Source of the DNA: Caulobacter vibrioides
GTDB taxonomy: Bacteria > Pseudomonadota > Alphaproteobacteria > Caulobacterales > Caulobacteraceae
Reading direction: 5' to 3'
NCBI GenBank assembly: GCA_001449105.1
Contig: LNIY01000095.1
Location: forward strand, 1 to 64,000
DNA: 64,000 bases
Under the pieces are notes generated by a model that was not told the origin of the DNA, did not search any database, and worked only from the letters and a program-made list of their open reading frames with translations. Made by a program: the position numbers and the translations under genes. Shown here one piece after another: positions 55,101-63,424 of this stretch (the first letter of the stretch is position 1; each line of letters opens with the position of its first letter).

Positions 55101-57907
55101 GCGGCGGGATCGAAACGGACCAGCAGCCCGTCGACCACCAGATTGCTGACCTCGTCGACGCCGCTGGGGGCATGATGCTCGGCGCCGCCGAACAGCGCCT
55201 TGAGGTCGGTGAGGTTGGGCAGGGTGATCTGCTGACCGTCCTCCAGCCGGACGGTCCAGGCCTGGCCCTCGGCCGGCGGAACCGGTCCGCTGGCGCGGAA
55301 GCTGACGGCGCTGTCGCCCGAGCCGAGCTGCACCGTGCCGCCGAACATGCCCCAGGCCGACAGCGGTGCAAGGTCGATATGGACCGCGAGCGTGGCGTTC
55401 TTCAGCGCGATGACATCGCCCAGAGACCAGTCCTCGGTCTGGGTGAAGACCACGTCGACCCCGGTCAGGCCCGTATCCGGACGACCGGTGATGACGATGT
55501 CGCTGAGCCCCACGCTGGCGACGGGACGAAGCGGCGAGGGCAGGCCGGCGAAAGCCGCCTCGCCGTCGAAGCCCGCCAGCGAGGCCAGCACAGGCAGGGT
55601 CACCGGCGGATCGGCGGCCAGCGAAAGTGTCCAGTCCTCGACCTCGCGCGCGACCAGTTCGGCGGCCACGCTGACGCCCTGGGCGGTCACCACGCCGGAC
55701 AGAACGACGGCCGACGGATTGAAGCCGGGGCTGATGTGCGCGGGGAAATGCAGCGTACGGACGAGAAGCTGGGCCTGGTCCAGCACGACGCTCCCGGCGA
55801 AGGTCCAGGGCTCGGCCAGGCCGGTGCGCAGTACGATCTCGGTCGGCTCGCCGCCGCTGGGATCGAAGCGCAGCGAAAGCTCGCCCACCGACCCGACGGC
55901 CAGGGCGCCAAAGGTGGTCTTGACGAAGGCGGGCACGGCGGTGATGTCGCCCACGCCGGCGATCGTCAGCAGCGAGCTCACCGATTGGGTCGCTGGCGAG
56001 GCGATGTCGAAGGTCAGGCCCAGGGTCGAGCCATAAAGGGTCGGCAGGTCGACGGCGCAGGCGACGCCGTCCGCCGTTCCGACGATCTGCAACCGGTCGA
56101 CCGGCGGCGTTCCCGCCGCGCCGGCGGTGCGGCTGAGCGCCAGCAGCCCGCCGGTGATCGTCCAGGCGCCGATGTCGGTCACGGAGGCCGTCACGTCCGC
56201 CAGGGGCGCGGCGGCGGTCAAGGTCAGCAGGGTCTCGCCGTCGGCGTCCTGCAGCGACCCCGAGACCGCGGCGCGCAGCACGTCGGCGGGGGCGTCGACG
56301 CCGCGTGTCAGGCGCGCGAGCTGCGGAGACACCAGAAGGTCCGCGGCCAGGTTGAAGCCTGCCCGCAGCGGCCCGCCCTCGGCGTCGTCCCGGCTGGCGA
56401 ACCGGATCTTCAGCTGCTCGAACGGCAGGTCGTCCCACGGCGTGCCTATCAGGGCGAAGCCGTCCGACAGCCGCCAGGCGGCGTCCGGGGTCAGGACGAG
56501 CTGCAACGCCAGAAGTCCGTCGCGGACGGTGAACACCGCCTGGGCGGGCATCGCCGTGGCGCCCAGAACGTCCGCCGCGCCGTCGAGGGTCAGGCTGGCG
56601 TCGGTGAGCACGGGTTCGGCGGCGTCGGCCAGGGCCAGCGTCAGGTCGGCGCCGAGGCCGGCGGTCAGCGTCTGCCGGATAGCGCCAGGATCGCCGGCGG
56701 CGGCGTCGGGCAGCACGGCGGCGTCGAAGATCACCGCGCCGGCGCTGCGCTGGGCGACGATCCGGTCGCGCAGGGCTTGCAGCAGTTCCTGGGCGGTGGG
56801 CAGGCGCAGGGCGGTCGCCGCGCTCCACGGGCCCTTGGATGCTCCGGCCAGAGACCGGGCCTTGACCTCGTAGTCGACGCCGGGCGCCAGGCCGTCCGTC
56901 GGACCCAGGTCCACCGGACCCGCCGAAATGCCGGAACGGTCGACTAGGGGGGCTCCGCCGGCCGACGGCGCCACGCGCAGTCCATAGGCGGTGGCGTGCT
57001 CCACCGGCGGCCAGTCGAGTCGCGCGCCGGCGCCGATCAGCGAGACCGTGATCACCGGCGCGGCCAGGGTCGCGAAGGCCACGTCCGTGGTGTCGGCCGG
57101 CCCGGCCAACTGCACCCGCAGCGAATAGGTCGCGCCGTCGGTCGGCGTAAATTGCGGGTCGTTGAGCGCTATGGGGCCAGCCTGGGCTTCGGCCGCCGTC
57201 GCCTGGCGCCGCAGCACCACGGCGCCCGTCGCATCCAGGACCTCGATCGCATAGGCGGTCGCGTATGGCGACGCCGAGAGCTGGACGGTCAGGACGCCGT
57301 CTTCGAACCAGGCGTCCGCGGTTACGTCCAGCGCCTCGGCCGGATCGGCGTAGAGCTCGACGGCGAACAGGCTGGTTTGACCGTTCGCGACGGTCGGGCC
57401 GCCCCGGATCAGCAGGCCCGTCAGGGCCGTGAGCAGGGTTTCGAGGTCGCCGGCGGCGAGGGGCTGTCCGGTCGCCAGGTCGACCCACGAGGCTCGCGCG
57501 TCAAGGCCGGCGTGGCCGACCGCCAGGCCCGGCGTCGCAGGCGCGGGCAGCCGCAGGCCCGCCGACCGCTCGGGAGACTGCAGCACGACATCCGGCGCCT
57601 CGGTGACGCCGGATCCAGGGGCTGGAGGCGCGGCGTCGGTCACGAAGGCGATCAAACCGCCGGCCAGGGACCGCGTCGCCTCGATGATCGCCGCGGGGGC
57701 GGCGAAGAACCAGAGGCCGGCGTCAGCCGGCGGCGCGTATCGGCAGGCGCCGGTGATGTCCAGTGCGGCCGCCGCGTCGTCCACCGCCGCCCAGGTCGGG
57801 CTCGTCGAAGCCGACGTCGCGTCGAGCCCGCGTACGGTCCAGCCTTCGACATCGTTGCGGAAACGCGCCGTCAGCGCGGGGCCCGGAAAGGTGTTGCGCA
57901 GCGTCAT
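49163..57907 (-). CDS. Giant multidomain beta-rich protein of unknown function
   Basis: A single uninterrupted 2,914-residue frame with host-like codon use. The first 370 residues include fibronectin-III-like strands (SPYATAYAIEVLDATGAVVL, ATAYGLRVAPSAGG). A long region to about residue 1950 repeats strands with phrases such as WTFAGSVVLDQAQLLVRTL and WTLSLAADPP, alternating W, G and D as in stacked beta modules. A proline/serine hinge lies near 1500. A hydrophobic helix (VAFAAGFVIAGAVISFLESI) is near 2010, followed by a lysine-rich patch. From about 2570 to the end are alanine-rich helical repeats. No signal peptide, no enzyme motif recognised. Its ATG overlaps the stop of the 455-residue gene. 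Confidence 0.85.
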   Translation of the reverse strand: MTLRNTFPGPALTARFRNDVEGWTVRGLDATSASTSPTWAAVDDAAAALDITGACRYAPPADAGLWFFAAPAAIIEATRSLAGGLIAFVTDAAPPAPGSGVTEAPDVVLQSPERSAGLRLPAPATPGLAVGHAGLDARASWVDLATGQPLAAGDLETLLTALTGLLIRGGPTVANGQTSLFAVELYADPAEALDVTADAWFEDGVLTVQLSASPYATAYAIEVLDATGAVVLRRQATAAEAQAGPIALNDPQFTPTDGATYSLRVQLAGPADTTDVAFATLAAPVITVSLIGAGARLDWPPVEHATAYGLRVAPSAGGAPLVDRSGISAGPVDLGPTDGLAPGVDYEVKARSLAGASKGPWSAATALRLPTAQELLQALRDRIVAQRSAGAVIFDAAVLPDAAAGDPGAIRQTLTAGLGADLTLALADAAEPVLTDASLTLDGAADVLGATAMPAQAVFTVRDGLLALQLVLTPDAAWRLSDGFALIGTPWDDLPFEQLKIRFASRDDAEGGPLRAGFNLAADLLVSPQLARLTRGVDAPADVLRAAVSGSLQDADGETLLTLTAAAPLADVTASVTDIGAWTITGGLLALSRTAGAAGTPPVDRLQIVGTADGVACAVDLPTLYGSTLGLTFDIASPATQSVSSLLTIAGVGDITAVPAFVKTTFGALAVGSVGELSLRFDPSGGEPTEIVLRTGLAEPWTFAGSVVLDQAQLLVRTLHFPAHISPGFNPSAVVLSGVVTAQGVSVAAELVAREVEDWTLSLAADPPVTLPVLASLAGFDGEAAFAGLPSPLRPVASVGLSDIVITGRPDTGLTGVDVVFTQTEDWSLGDVIALKNATLAVHIDLAPLSAWGMFGGTVQLGSGDSAVSFRASGPVPPAEGQAWTVRLEDGQQITLPNLTDLKALFGGAEHHAPSGVDEVSNLVVDGLLVRFDPAATPILREVAFSVVQAGDWVVIGPDSLVLSNVYGRFDLSNAGQSLTLDVGGAVTVLGAEIRGRFYRDTPDSDWVLNAQAASPVAAAGGVASFDSWMSPTGIAGYLGAANPFTGPAAIGAVQLNFAADDGALKALRFAFSLDLGWTLIPGKLEIVSLGASLATAMPVSSDSWTGSLYGSLTVFGATVALSASKPSTTSPWSFRGSLVQAASIDLAASAGSLQDGRDYLLPEGIAAIGAFPSQITLTTAEVEATPDSGYFRFAGAATFTNWTVGYGAASLEIKHIGGEILVKSAGDPARARVVGGLALGGVDIDVFVQLGSSAAVDTIIAGAVSSDQLTSASLSSIVDGVAGDGTWAGAPVPAGFSPPGLSSAGFYLNLTQDVMALYGAATFGTSAAQAALLVKKLPPATADAPAAYGYAFVLNVQDFRFANIASALSVLDDVVTLDSVSLAVSSFDVTDGDPVAPLADLATQAAEVETPAGASPAVPTKPQASRIGRGLNVYGSVSFQGPLWSAVKYVLDLGDATLVLQARIDPDAPGQTLFVADLTDATLLSYLHFSRLSVRYQPSPPPPPAPSGSESSGGSQTPAPPPAPYLSLGGDGSLQLPGVPAINFTGQVAFTTEGAGASQSVKSASLDAAVTASETELFGIPNVSLTLSSIKMGWTTQGAQSEWRRTSLSVTATATLASLTLNAMLDLSDATRQRIVLTLGAAGDAASSVLSLKTLLVDGLGASWLDGLVPDLSFSDGSLEWIKPQSGDPTYALHAKASIIGLGFLFDATLTKSVGITGSAALANPIDFGFLKLSGPAKVAGPKASLTATDASKILSLESVVTLLDHDIGLTLSYAKPASGDPVYTGTATTEISFGDLGSVSPTVIGTYSESGGLDVKLDGLSLPWDQIKQFMRFVELIEQAASGLPKDPCQVLGALGLGPDAVQCSFDCSLAFPHLTPASGDTPTSVDIGLKITYKIKLNVAGYTGVIREASLDLDFLSLEIPSGGLTFSSVAGSLLTALVNAGPNIVKALFSDPEAMKTFAEMLIARQVASSIISNLICRQTEVGAADAEASLAAGEAAVAAEAWAEAMVAFAAGFVIAGAVISFLESIWDSITGEDKKKKERAEQQRARAVQAIANLAKPLSASLAAASADSMTMGCVPPPSIVEGDGCTYRFDLFEIPAGGGAPIAIPPRNGQSNRVDWNHGDDAPSLTVAYDLLRAGANYQVVVTALMQLDGLMFQGSAVHMRPQPQFSGGLDMSVPGQADGVASAVVHMPDSAIAQVTIEQIGASVSATVIEGNETAGQIVLQWVDAQGGVIAPDPAAPALAGGGAHGRHQLRLAPPSPTGQAILQATAVVGGVRYTTRSNTLTVLDLAAPTVTGARFVGDTFDIAANWGAVQGAGGYRLQLLDDATASAPISSVEAGTALNAKTSAGGQAGRTVHARVATLPPAGDGAVWSETIDVKIPGALMSFSLASPAEGQSAAGLSFQISQVLPGDQVSFTLAPGDADKPLGAVPVAAFAAERSESLTGSAAIVRRLSYSVQDISPPILIAAPLDYQWPAPTPLILSADWALALPGAPALWSKTTPPLRMALSLVDGLGDNAARLALAAALDRAEPAAGQTAALFALVHDAEGLATSLAATASSMAEAAAAARQGLAAAGQPIDTVTLAAILKAAFPAATLADLAGALKAAAPDGDSMATLLTAFRAAGLGLNDAAVQLRALNPNIGATEMAAALVAAYQDPAMATSYAETLAQAGVPASAAARRVLRVANLGGETSLDDGSGLTLPLVLLRARGATVSAAAQQVKARRPAITATVLAAALVNAWNTPATGVRAAVPALCAAFGPSRATREQLALALAAVGVAPTQLSELADIAFGLDPDAGERASALLAIFAPQGSVEALASLSQAAGSPVAAARAALPAFEGLSASARMVVLIRAYDPLASQPVLLAAAASAGGAVRADVEAALLVLVSGVDAAAAADAWTRGQDLIATLA

Positions 57908-59271
57908 GCGGTTTTCGGAGCCTTGGGAGCGTTGTCGAGCCAGGGCGCGGCGGCCAGTGTGAACGGCGACGTATCGGCGAGATCCTGTGGCGGCTTCTTG
58001 CTGCCGAGCAGGGCCTGATACTGACTCCAGTGCTGGCCGATGTTGGCGGGCACCGGGGTGGCCTCAGGCTTGTGAACCACGACGATCAGATCCTCGTCGG
58101 TGGGATCGTAGGTCCAGTCGATGCGTGTCTTGATGCTGGATACGGGGGAGAATTGGGTGTGCGGTAGATGTCTCGTGGTGCGTGTTTGCCATCGGCCCGC
58201 CGTGGCCGTGAAGATCAGGGAAAAGGTGGGGACGTCCTTGGCGCGGCCGATCATGGGGATCGGCTTCACCCCTCCCGTGCCACGCCCCGTCGGGATGTCC
58301 CGGAAGGCGACTTTCGTGGACTGGTACCGATCGCCGTAGGCCGCTTGTACGGCGCTAAGCGCGTTTATCGCCGCGTCTCGCTCTATGCGCTCGAACGAGT
58401 CGTGGTCGATCTCCCAGATCGTGAGGACGAAGGCGCCGTTCACCCGATCGATACGTGCGACGAAAGCGTCGCGCTCGGCGGTCAGCAGGATGAGATAGGA
58501 CCCCGCCGCGAGGGCGTCGGCGATCGTGAGCGGCTGGTCCAGCGTGTCCTTGTAGATCTCCCGGACCAAGTCATACAGGGACGTGGACATCTTCTCGACC
58601 GGGACCACGGTGCGCACGGTCGCTGCGTCATCAATGCAGATCTCGGCGATCTGGGATTCCGCCACCAGAAAGGGTCGCACGACCGACCGCAGGGAGGCTA
58701 CCTGCGACACCTTGGCCCCATCGGCCGGGATGCTTTTCGGGTCCACAAATTCCGAGACGCCCGGCCGCATCGAGCCGTTGGGCATGGGATGCCAGAAGAC
58801 GTTCTGAAATTGCGGGTTGGGCAATCGGAGAAAGGCGTTGAACGGATAGAAAGGCGCGTCGGCCCTGGCGTCTCCGTCGCCCAACGCTCCCCCGAAGCGC
58901 GCGATGGCGTCGGTCTGCCCCATGAAATCCAGCGCCGTGTCGGGTTCCAGGGGAAGCGTATAGATGCCGAGACGGCTGAGGCCCGGCAACTGCTTCGGCG
59001 CGATCTTCGCCCCCAGGCACAGCGCCGATATGGTCTGCACGTAGCCCACGCGGTAGGGGGCGTATGGTTGAGAATCCAGCCCGTCGAAGAACGCCCGCAG
59101 GATGACCGTGGACGGGCTGGGCTGATAGGCCCCGGCGTAGTGCAGGCTGTTGTTGGAGACGATTTGCGCCGAAGTGGCCGCCGGTCCCACCGCGTCCACC
59201 GAGCCGGTGCCGGTCACGCCCGCGACGAACATCCATCCGTCGGCGTCGATAGCGCTTTGAAGTCTAGGCAT
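57904..59271 (-). CDS. Hypothetical protein of the giant-protein operon
   Basis: A 455-residue protein I do not recognise. It is soluble, without signal peptide or membrane helix. Aromatic, proline-rich segments (PFYPFNAFLRLPNPQFQNVF) are followed by a mixed alpha/beta half with VFVLTIWEIDHDSFER-like strands and a C-terminal KIKTRIDWTYD-like strand. It lies 10 bases after the metallo-hydrolase gene and overlaps the giant gene by 4 bases, so the three are surely co-translated. It may be a chaperone or base component for the giant protein, but nothing in the sequence proves that. Confidence 0.75.
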   Translation of the reverse strand: MPRLQSAIDADGWMFVAGVTGTGSVDAVGPAATSAQIVSNNSLHYAGAYQPSPSTVILRAFFDGLDSQPYAPYRVGYVQTISALCLGAKIAPKQLPGLSRLGIYTLPLEPDTALDFMGQTDAIARFGGALGDGDARADAPFYPFNAFLRLPNPQFQNVFWHPMPNGSMRPGVSEFVDPKSIPADGAKVSQVASLRSVVRPFLVAESQIAEICIDDAATVRTVVPVEKMSTSLYDLVREIYKDTLDQPLTIADALAAGSYLILLTAERDAFVARIDRVNGAFVLTIWEIDHDSFERIERDAAINALSAVQAAYGDRYQSTKVAFRDIPTGRGTGGVKPIPMIGRAKDVPTFSLIFTATAGRWQTRTTRHLPHTQFSPVSSIKTRIDWTYDPTDEDLIVVVHKPEATPVPANIGQHWSQYQALLGSKKPPQDLADTSPFTLAAAPWLDNAPKAPKTA

Positions 59272-59281
59272 GGCGGTCCCC

Positions 59282-60805
59282 CTAGTGCCCGTCGCAGACG
59301 GTTTCGAACGGTGCGATGGGATAGATCGGAAAGCCTGGAGCGCCCGCCGTCGGGGTCGGCTCGCCGGCGCGCAGGGCGTATCGAGAATCGCTGGGATCCA
59401 CCCAGCTGAAGTCGCCCGATCCGTAGATCTGCAAGGTGACCCTGGAATCCCACGTTCCGGTCGTGGTGAGGCGCGGGCGCACGGTCTCGTCGACGGGGCG
59501 CAGCACGATGTCGCCCATGACCTTCACGTTCAGGCCCGTATCGGGATCGAAAGCCTTGCCCTTGCCGACCGAGGCGATCTCCGTCGCCAGGATGTGCGAC
59601 AGGGTCGTGCCCATGGCGGTCGGATTCTGCCCCGCCCAGGTGGCCCCGGGCTTCATCCGGTTGATGTTCTCGGCGGTCGGGTGGCCGTGGAAATATTGGC
59701 GAAAGCCGGTGGAGGCGAGGGCGACCTTCGGCTGGAGCACACGCAGCAGCTGGTCGGTGTTGGAGTGACGCGAGCCGTGGTGGCTGAGCTTGGTGCTGCA
59801 GCAATGGCTGGGCGCGGTCGTGGCGCGGTAGTTCGGTATCAAGGGCAGCATGGTCGGCAGGACGGTGGCCAGTTTGCCCTCCACGTCGGCCTCGATCGTG
59901 CAGGTCGAGCCGCCGATGTCGCCCCCGAGGAAGTGACGGAACGAGCCGTACTGGACCATCAGCACGACGGAGCGGTCGTTCTCGCTGGAGGGGCGTCCCT
60001 TCTTCGGGTTCTTGTTGGGGATGTCCTCCTTCGTCCGGCCGTCAACGGCGTAGGCCTGATCGCTGGCGAGGACGAACACGTCGATCGGTTGGCTCGCGGC
60101 GTCGACGCCGAGATGGATCACCGAGCGCTGGAGGCCGTTGGTGCCGCCCATCGGGATGGGCAGGACGCTGGTCTTGGGGATCTGGCCCGTGGTGTAGGAG
60201 GTGGGCTGGTTGTTGAGCTCCGCCAGCATCGCCGGGAACAGACCCGTCGAGCGGTCACGGAAGGCTTTCGGATCGACCGTCTTGTCGTGTGGCGCGGGGC
60301 GAAAGAACCGGGCGGGCCGTACGGCCTCGACCGTGGTCTCCACATGGCCGGCGCCGACCTGGGCCGCCGCTTGCTTGGCCAGCTTTAGCTTGTTCGGATC
60401 CATCGGATCGCGCATCAGCGAGCGCAGGCCGTCCTGATGGTCGTCGTGATAGTGGGTCGCCAGCAGCGAGAGTTGCGGCTGATAAAGGCCGGGAACGATC
60501 GCCCCGACCTTCAGCAGGTAGGCGCGCACGTCCGGGCCGTAGCCGTCGTTCCCGGCGTCGACCAGGAGGGCCGCCTTGACGGTGTCTTTCAGGCTCAGCT
60601 TTGCGTGGATGCAGTACGGCAGGTAGTTGAGCGGATCGCTGTTGAGGACATCGGTCGCCAACGCCCTGTCATTGGCGTTGCTGGCGTTCTTGGCCCGATC
60701 CTCGACGATCGCTTTCAGCTTGGCCTGGTCACGGTTCAGCACCAGCGTGCAGTCGCCCTGGCTGACGTTGATCTGGTGGATTTCGAGTGAGGCGCTCTTG
60801 GTCAC
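59282..60805 (-). CDS. Stand-alone ComEC/Rec2-like metallo-beta-lactamase-fold hydrolase
   Basis: A 507-residue metallo-hydrolase. It opens with EIHQINVSQGDCTLVL, as in the C-terminal domain of ComEC, and has the metal site H118-x-H120-x-D122-H123 (THYHDDHQDG), GGD at about 295-297 (FLGGDIGG) and HHG at 343-345 (KLSHHGSRHS). No membrane domain is attached, and a roughly 60-residue insertion sits after the first strands. Relatives are nucleases or phosphodiesterases. The start is GTG at 60805. It is first of the six-gene block, so it could be an effector, a processing enzyme or an immunity component. Confidence 0.85.
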   Translation of the reverse strand: MTKSASLEIHQINVSQGDCTLVLNRDQAKLKAIVEDRAKNASNANDRALATDVLNSDPLNYLPYCIHAKLSLKDTVKAALLVDAGNDGYGPDVRAYLLKVGAIVPGLYQPQLSLLATHYHDDHQDGLRSLMRDPMDPNKLKLAKQAAAQVGAGHVETTVEAVRPARFFRPAPHDKTVDPKAFRDRSTGLFPAMLAELNNQPTSYTTGQIPKTSVLPIPMGGTNGLQRSVIHLGVDAASQPIDVFVLASDQAYAVDGRTKEDIPNKNPKKGRPSSENDRSVVLMVQYGSFRHFLGGDIGGSTCTIEADVEGKLATVLPTMLPLIPNYRATTAPSHCCSTKLSHHGSRHSNTDQLLRVLQPKVALASTGFRQYFHGHPTAENINRMKPGATWAGQNPTAMGTTLSHILATEIASVGKGKAFDPDTGLNVKVMGDIVLRPVDETVRPRLTTTGTWDSRVTLQIYGSGDFSWVDPSDSRYALRAGEPTPTAGAPGFPIYPIAPFETVCDGH

Positions 60806-61219
60806 GCGTCTATCCTGGGATCTGTGTCGCGCGCAGCCCGGCGATGCACGACAGGCGTCGCGCCGCGGAGCTCGCTGGAGGCTTTGGGCCGAGGTTCGGG
60901 TTCAGGCGTACCGGCTCGGACGGCGCTACGCCGATCGCGCCAAGGCGCCGCGTGAGGCGCCGGTCAGGCCGGAGCCTTCCATGGTCGAAGTGTCTTGCTG
61001 CAACTGTCGCCCCCCCGAGCTCCGCCTTGCGAGAGGGCGGAATTGTTCAGCTATCGAAGCAGGCTTAACAGCGGCGGTCGGGCGCGCATGTGCTTTAGCG
61101 CACACTGTTCGATTTGCTTGATGCGTGGTTCGGCGGGCGTCGGCGAGGGGGCGATGACCCATTTCGGAAATCGACGTTTTGCCGGATAGATTGCGGGCGG
61201 CGAAGCTTGGCGCGCGGCG
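60806..61219. other. Gene-free region between the giant-protein operon and the TonB receptor
   Basis: In 414 bases I see no convincing gene; frames are short or lack start signals. It must contain the promoter of the minus-strand operon on the left and that of the receptor on the right. A small palindrome TGTGC-TTTAGC-GCACA lies at about 61089-61104. No riboswitch fold was recognised by eye. Confidence 0.5.
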
Positions 61220-63409
61220 ATGTCTTGCCGGGGAGGGCGGTCGGTGTCGGTCTCTAGCGGGTTGTCTCTGCTCCAGGCGATGTTCGCGCCATTGGGGGCT
61301 GCGGATTGCGCTCCCCGGACCGGCGAGCCGGCGGCGCATGCGCCGGCGGAAGAGGTCATCGTCACCGCTCAGCGGCGCCGCGAGCGTCATATGGACGTGC
61401 CGATCGCCCTGTCCGTGGCGGGCCGGGAGGAGTTGGCGCGCCGCGGCGCTCGCGACCTGTCCGATCTGGTCGGCGCCGTGCCTGGCCTGTCGATCGCCGG
61501 CTTCACCGGGGGCAACGCCAGCAACCTGGTCTCGATCCGCGGCGTCGCCGGCCAGGTGCTGCCGATCGGCTCGGGGCAACCGGTCGCGATCTATCTCGAC
61601 GGCGTCTACCTGTCGCGACCGGACGCGGCGTTCTTCGGGCTCGACGACGTGGAGCGGATCGAGGTGCTGCGCGGGCCGCAGGGCGCGCTCTACGGGCGCA
61701 ACGCCACCGCCGGGGCGATCAACATCATCACGCGCACGCCCGGAGCCGAGCTCCAAGGCGGCGGCGAGATCAGGCTCGGCAACCTGGAAGCGGTCTCGGC
61801 GCGAGGCTCGGTCGGCGGGCCCTTGTCGGCGAGGCTGTCCGCCGGCCTGTCGGGGAGCTACCTCCGCCATGACGGCGCGATACGCAACACCGTCACCGGC
61901 GATCGCCTGAACGGCCGCGACGCGCGCACCGTTCGCGGCCAGCTTCGCTATCGATCGGCGGACCGCCGTTTCGAGGCGGTCCTCTCGGGCGACCTCACGC
62001 GGGATCGCGCGACGCCCGTCTTCAAGAACGGCTACGCCTCCTCGGGCGCCTTCGTCGGGATCGGCGAGGCGGACGTGTTCGCCAGCGATGCGGCCAGCCA
62101 GGCCCGCACGGCTCGTCGAACGGCCAACGACGGCCTGGCCCTGACCCTGACCCACCGCCTGCTGGAGGCGCTGGAGCTGGTCTCGATCACCGGCTGGCGC
62201 GACCTCGACTCGACCGTGGCCTACGACGCCGATGCGTCGGCCGCGCCCTCGCTGCTGACGGGCGCGACCAATCACAGCGCCACCTTCAGCCAGGAGGTCC
62301 GGGGCGTCTTCACGGGCCGCCGCGTCCGCATCACGGCCGGCGCCAGCGTCTTCACCGAGCGAGCCCGCTACGGGCTCTCCACCGGCGCGCCGGCTGCGCC
62401 GCCCAGCTTCACCCATCTGGTCGACCGCAGCGAGTTGACGGCCTGGGCCGCCTTCGGCCAGTTCGAGGCGGACCTCTCTGATCGGCTGACGCTGGTCACG
62501 GGTCTGCGCCACGACCACGAGCGCCGCGACTTCACGATCGACTATCGTCGGGCGCCCGTTCCAGGACGGCTGCTGTCGGGCAGGGTCTGGGACTCCGTCC
62601 TGATCCCGAGCATCGGCCTGACCTATCGCGCCGGGGCCGACCTGCTGGTCTACGCCAAGGCCAGTCGCGGCTATCAGCCGCCCGGCTTCAATTTCGCGCC
62701 GGGCGCGTCGGCCACGGCGGCCAACATCTTCCGGCGCGAGACGCTTTGGGCCTATGAGGCGGGCGTCAAGGCCGGGCTTGCGGACCGCCGCGTGGCCTTC
62801 GACGCCGCCGCCTTCGTCTACGACTACAGCGACATCCAGATCCGCAGCACGATCGGCCTGGGACTGACGCGGGTGGACAACGCCGCCTCGGCGCGCCTGG
62901 CCGGGGTGGAGGCGAGCCTCGCCGCCAGACTGTCCCATGGTTTCTCGCTCCGGGCCCGGGGCGCCTATCTGCACGCGCGCTATCGCACCTTCTGCCAGGC
63001 GATCAGCGCCGGGGATCCTCAAGGCGCCGACCCGCCGTGCGGGCCGGGGCGGGCCGATCGCTCCGGCAACCGCCTGAACCTCGCGCCCCGCTGGTCGGGC
63101 GGCCTGGGCCTGGAGTACGCCCGGACACTGCCCGCCGGCCGCCTGTCGGCCAGCCTTTCCTATGAGGTCTCCAGCAGCGTCTTCTACGTCGGCGCGGCCA
63201 ACGAGCCGCAACTGAGCGGTCGCGCCTGGCGCATGCTCGGCGGCGAGGCGGGATTCCAGGTCGAGAGCGGCCCGGAGGTGTTCGTCTATGGCCGCAACCT
63301 GACCGACGAGGGGTTCCTGTCGTTCGCCGCCCGGGTCGCGCCCGCGTCCGCCTTCCTGGTGATCAACGACCCCAGGACCTATGGCGCGGGGATTCGATAT
63401 CGCTTCTGA
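61220..63409 (+). CDS. TonB-dependent outer-membrane receptor
   Basis: Receptor of 729 residues. After a weak signal sequence (SSGLSLLQAMFAPLGAA) comes EEVIVTAQRRRE at the start of the plug, then VRIEVLRGPQGALYGRNATA-type plug end (around residue 150), and a 22-strand barrel ending in GIRYRF with terminal phenylalanine. It is of the FecA/CirA-like group common in Caulobacter for sugars, siderophores or aromatics. A GTG at 61244 with a strong GGGGAGGG site is an alternative start, but ATG 61220 gives a better charged signal peptide. The downstream regulator starts 15 bases later. Confidence 0.92.
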   Translation: MSCRGGRSVSVSSGLSLLQAMFAPLGAADCAPRTGEPAAHAPAEEVIVTAQRRRERHMDVPIALSVAGREELARRGARDLSDLVGAVPGLSIAGFTGGNASNLVSIRGVAGQVLPIGSGQPVAIYLDGVYLSRPDAAFFGLDDVERIEVLRGPQGALYGRNATAGAINIITRTPGAELQGGGEIRLGNLEAVSARGSVGGPLSARLSAGLSGSYLRHDGAIRNTVTGDRLNGRDARTVRGQLRYRSADRRFEAVLSGDLTRDRATPVFKNGYASSGAFVGIGEADVFASDAASQARTARRTANDGLALTLTHRLLEALELVSITGWRDLDSTVAYDADASAAPSLLTGATNHSATFSQEVRGVFTGRRVRITAGASVFTERARYGLSTGAPAAPPSFTHLVDRSELTAWAAFGQFEADLSDRLTLVTGLRHDHERRDFTIDYRRAPVPGRLLSGRVWDSVLIPSIGLTYRAGADLLVYAKASRGYQPPGFNFAPGASATAANIFRRETLWAYEAGVKAGLADRRVAFDAAAFVYDYSDIQIRSTIGLGLTRVDNAASARLAGVEASLAARLSHGFSLRARGAYLHARYRTFCQAISAGDPQGADPPCGPGRADRSGNRLNLAPRWSGGLGLEYARTLPAGRLSASLSYEVSSSVFYVGAANEPQLSGRAWRMLGGEAGFQVESGPEVFVYGRNLTDEGFLSFAARVAPASAFLVINDPRTYGAGIRYRF

Positions 63410-63424
63410 ACGGGATTACGGTAG

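Noticed and set aside
53105-56947. 1,280-residue plus-strand frame opposite the giant gene, and the 1,774-residue minus-strand frame at 52164-57488
   Set aside because: Both are Arg/Gly/Asp-rich out-of-frame readings of the giant gene, with no domain-like text; the 2,914-residue frame has normal codon bias and fold-like patterns.
46943-60805. Complete prophage or tailocin
   Set aside because: Only the spanin-like pair looks phage-derived. No capsid, portal, terminase, tail tube, baseplate or integrase genes are seen.
35499-60805. CRISPR array or Cas genes in the accessory regions
   Set aside because: No regularly spaced direct repeats were found by eye, and no Cas-like protein is present.
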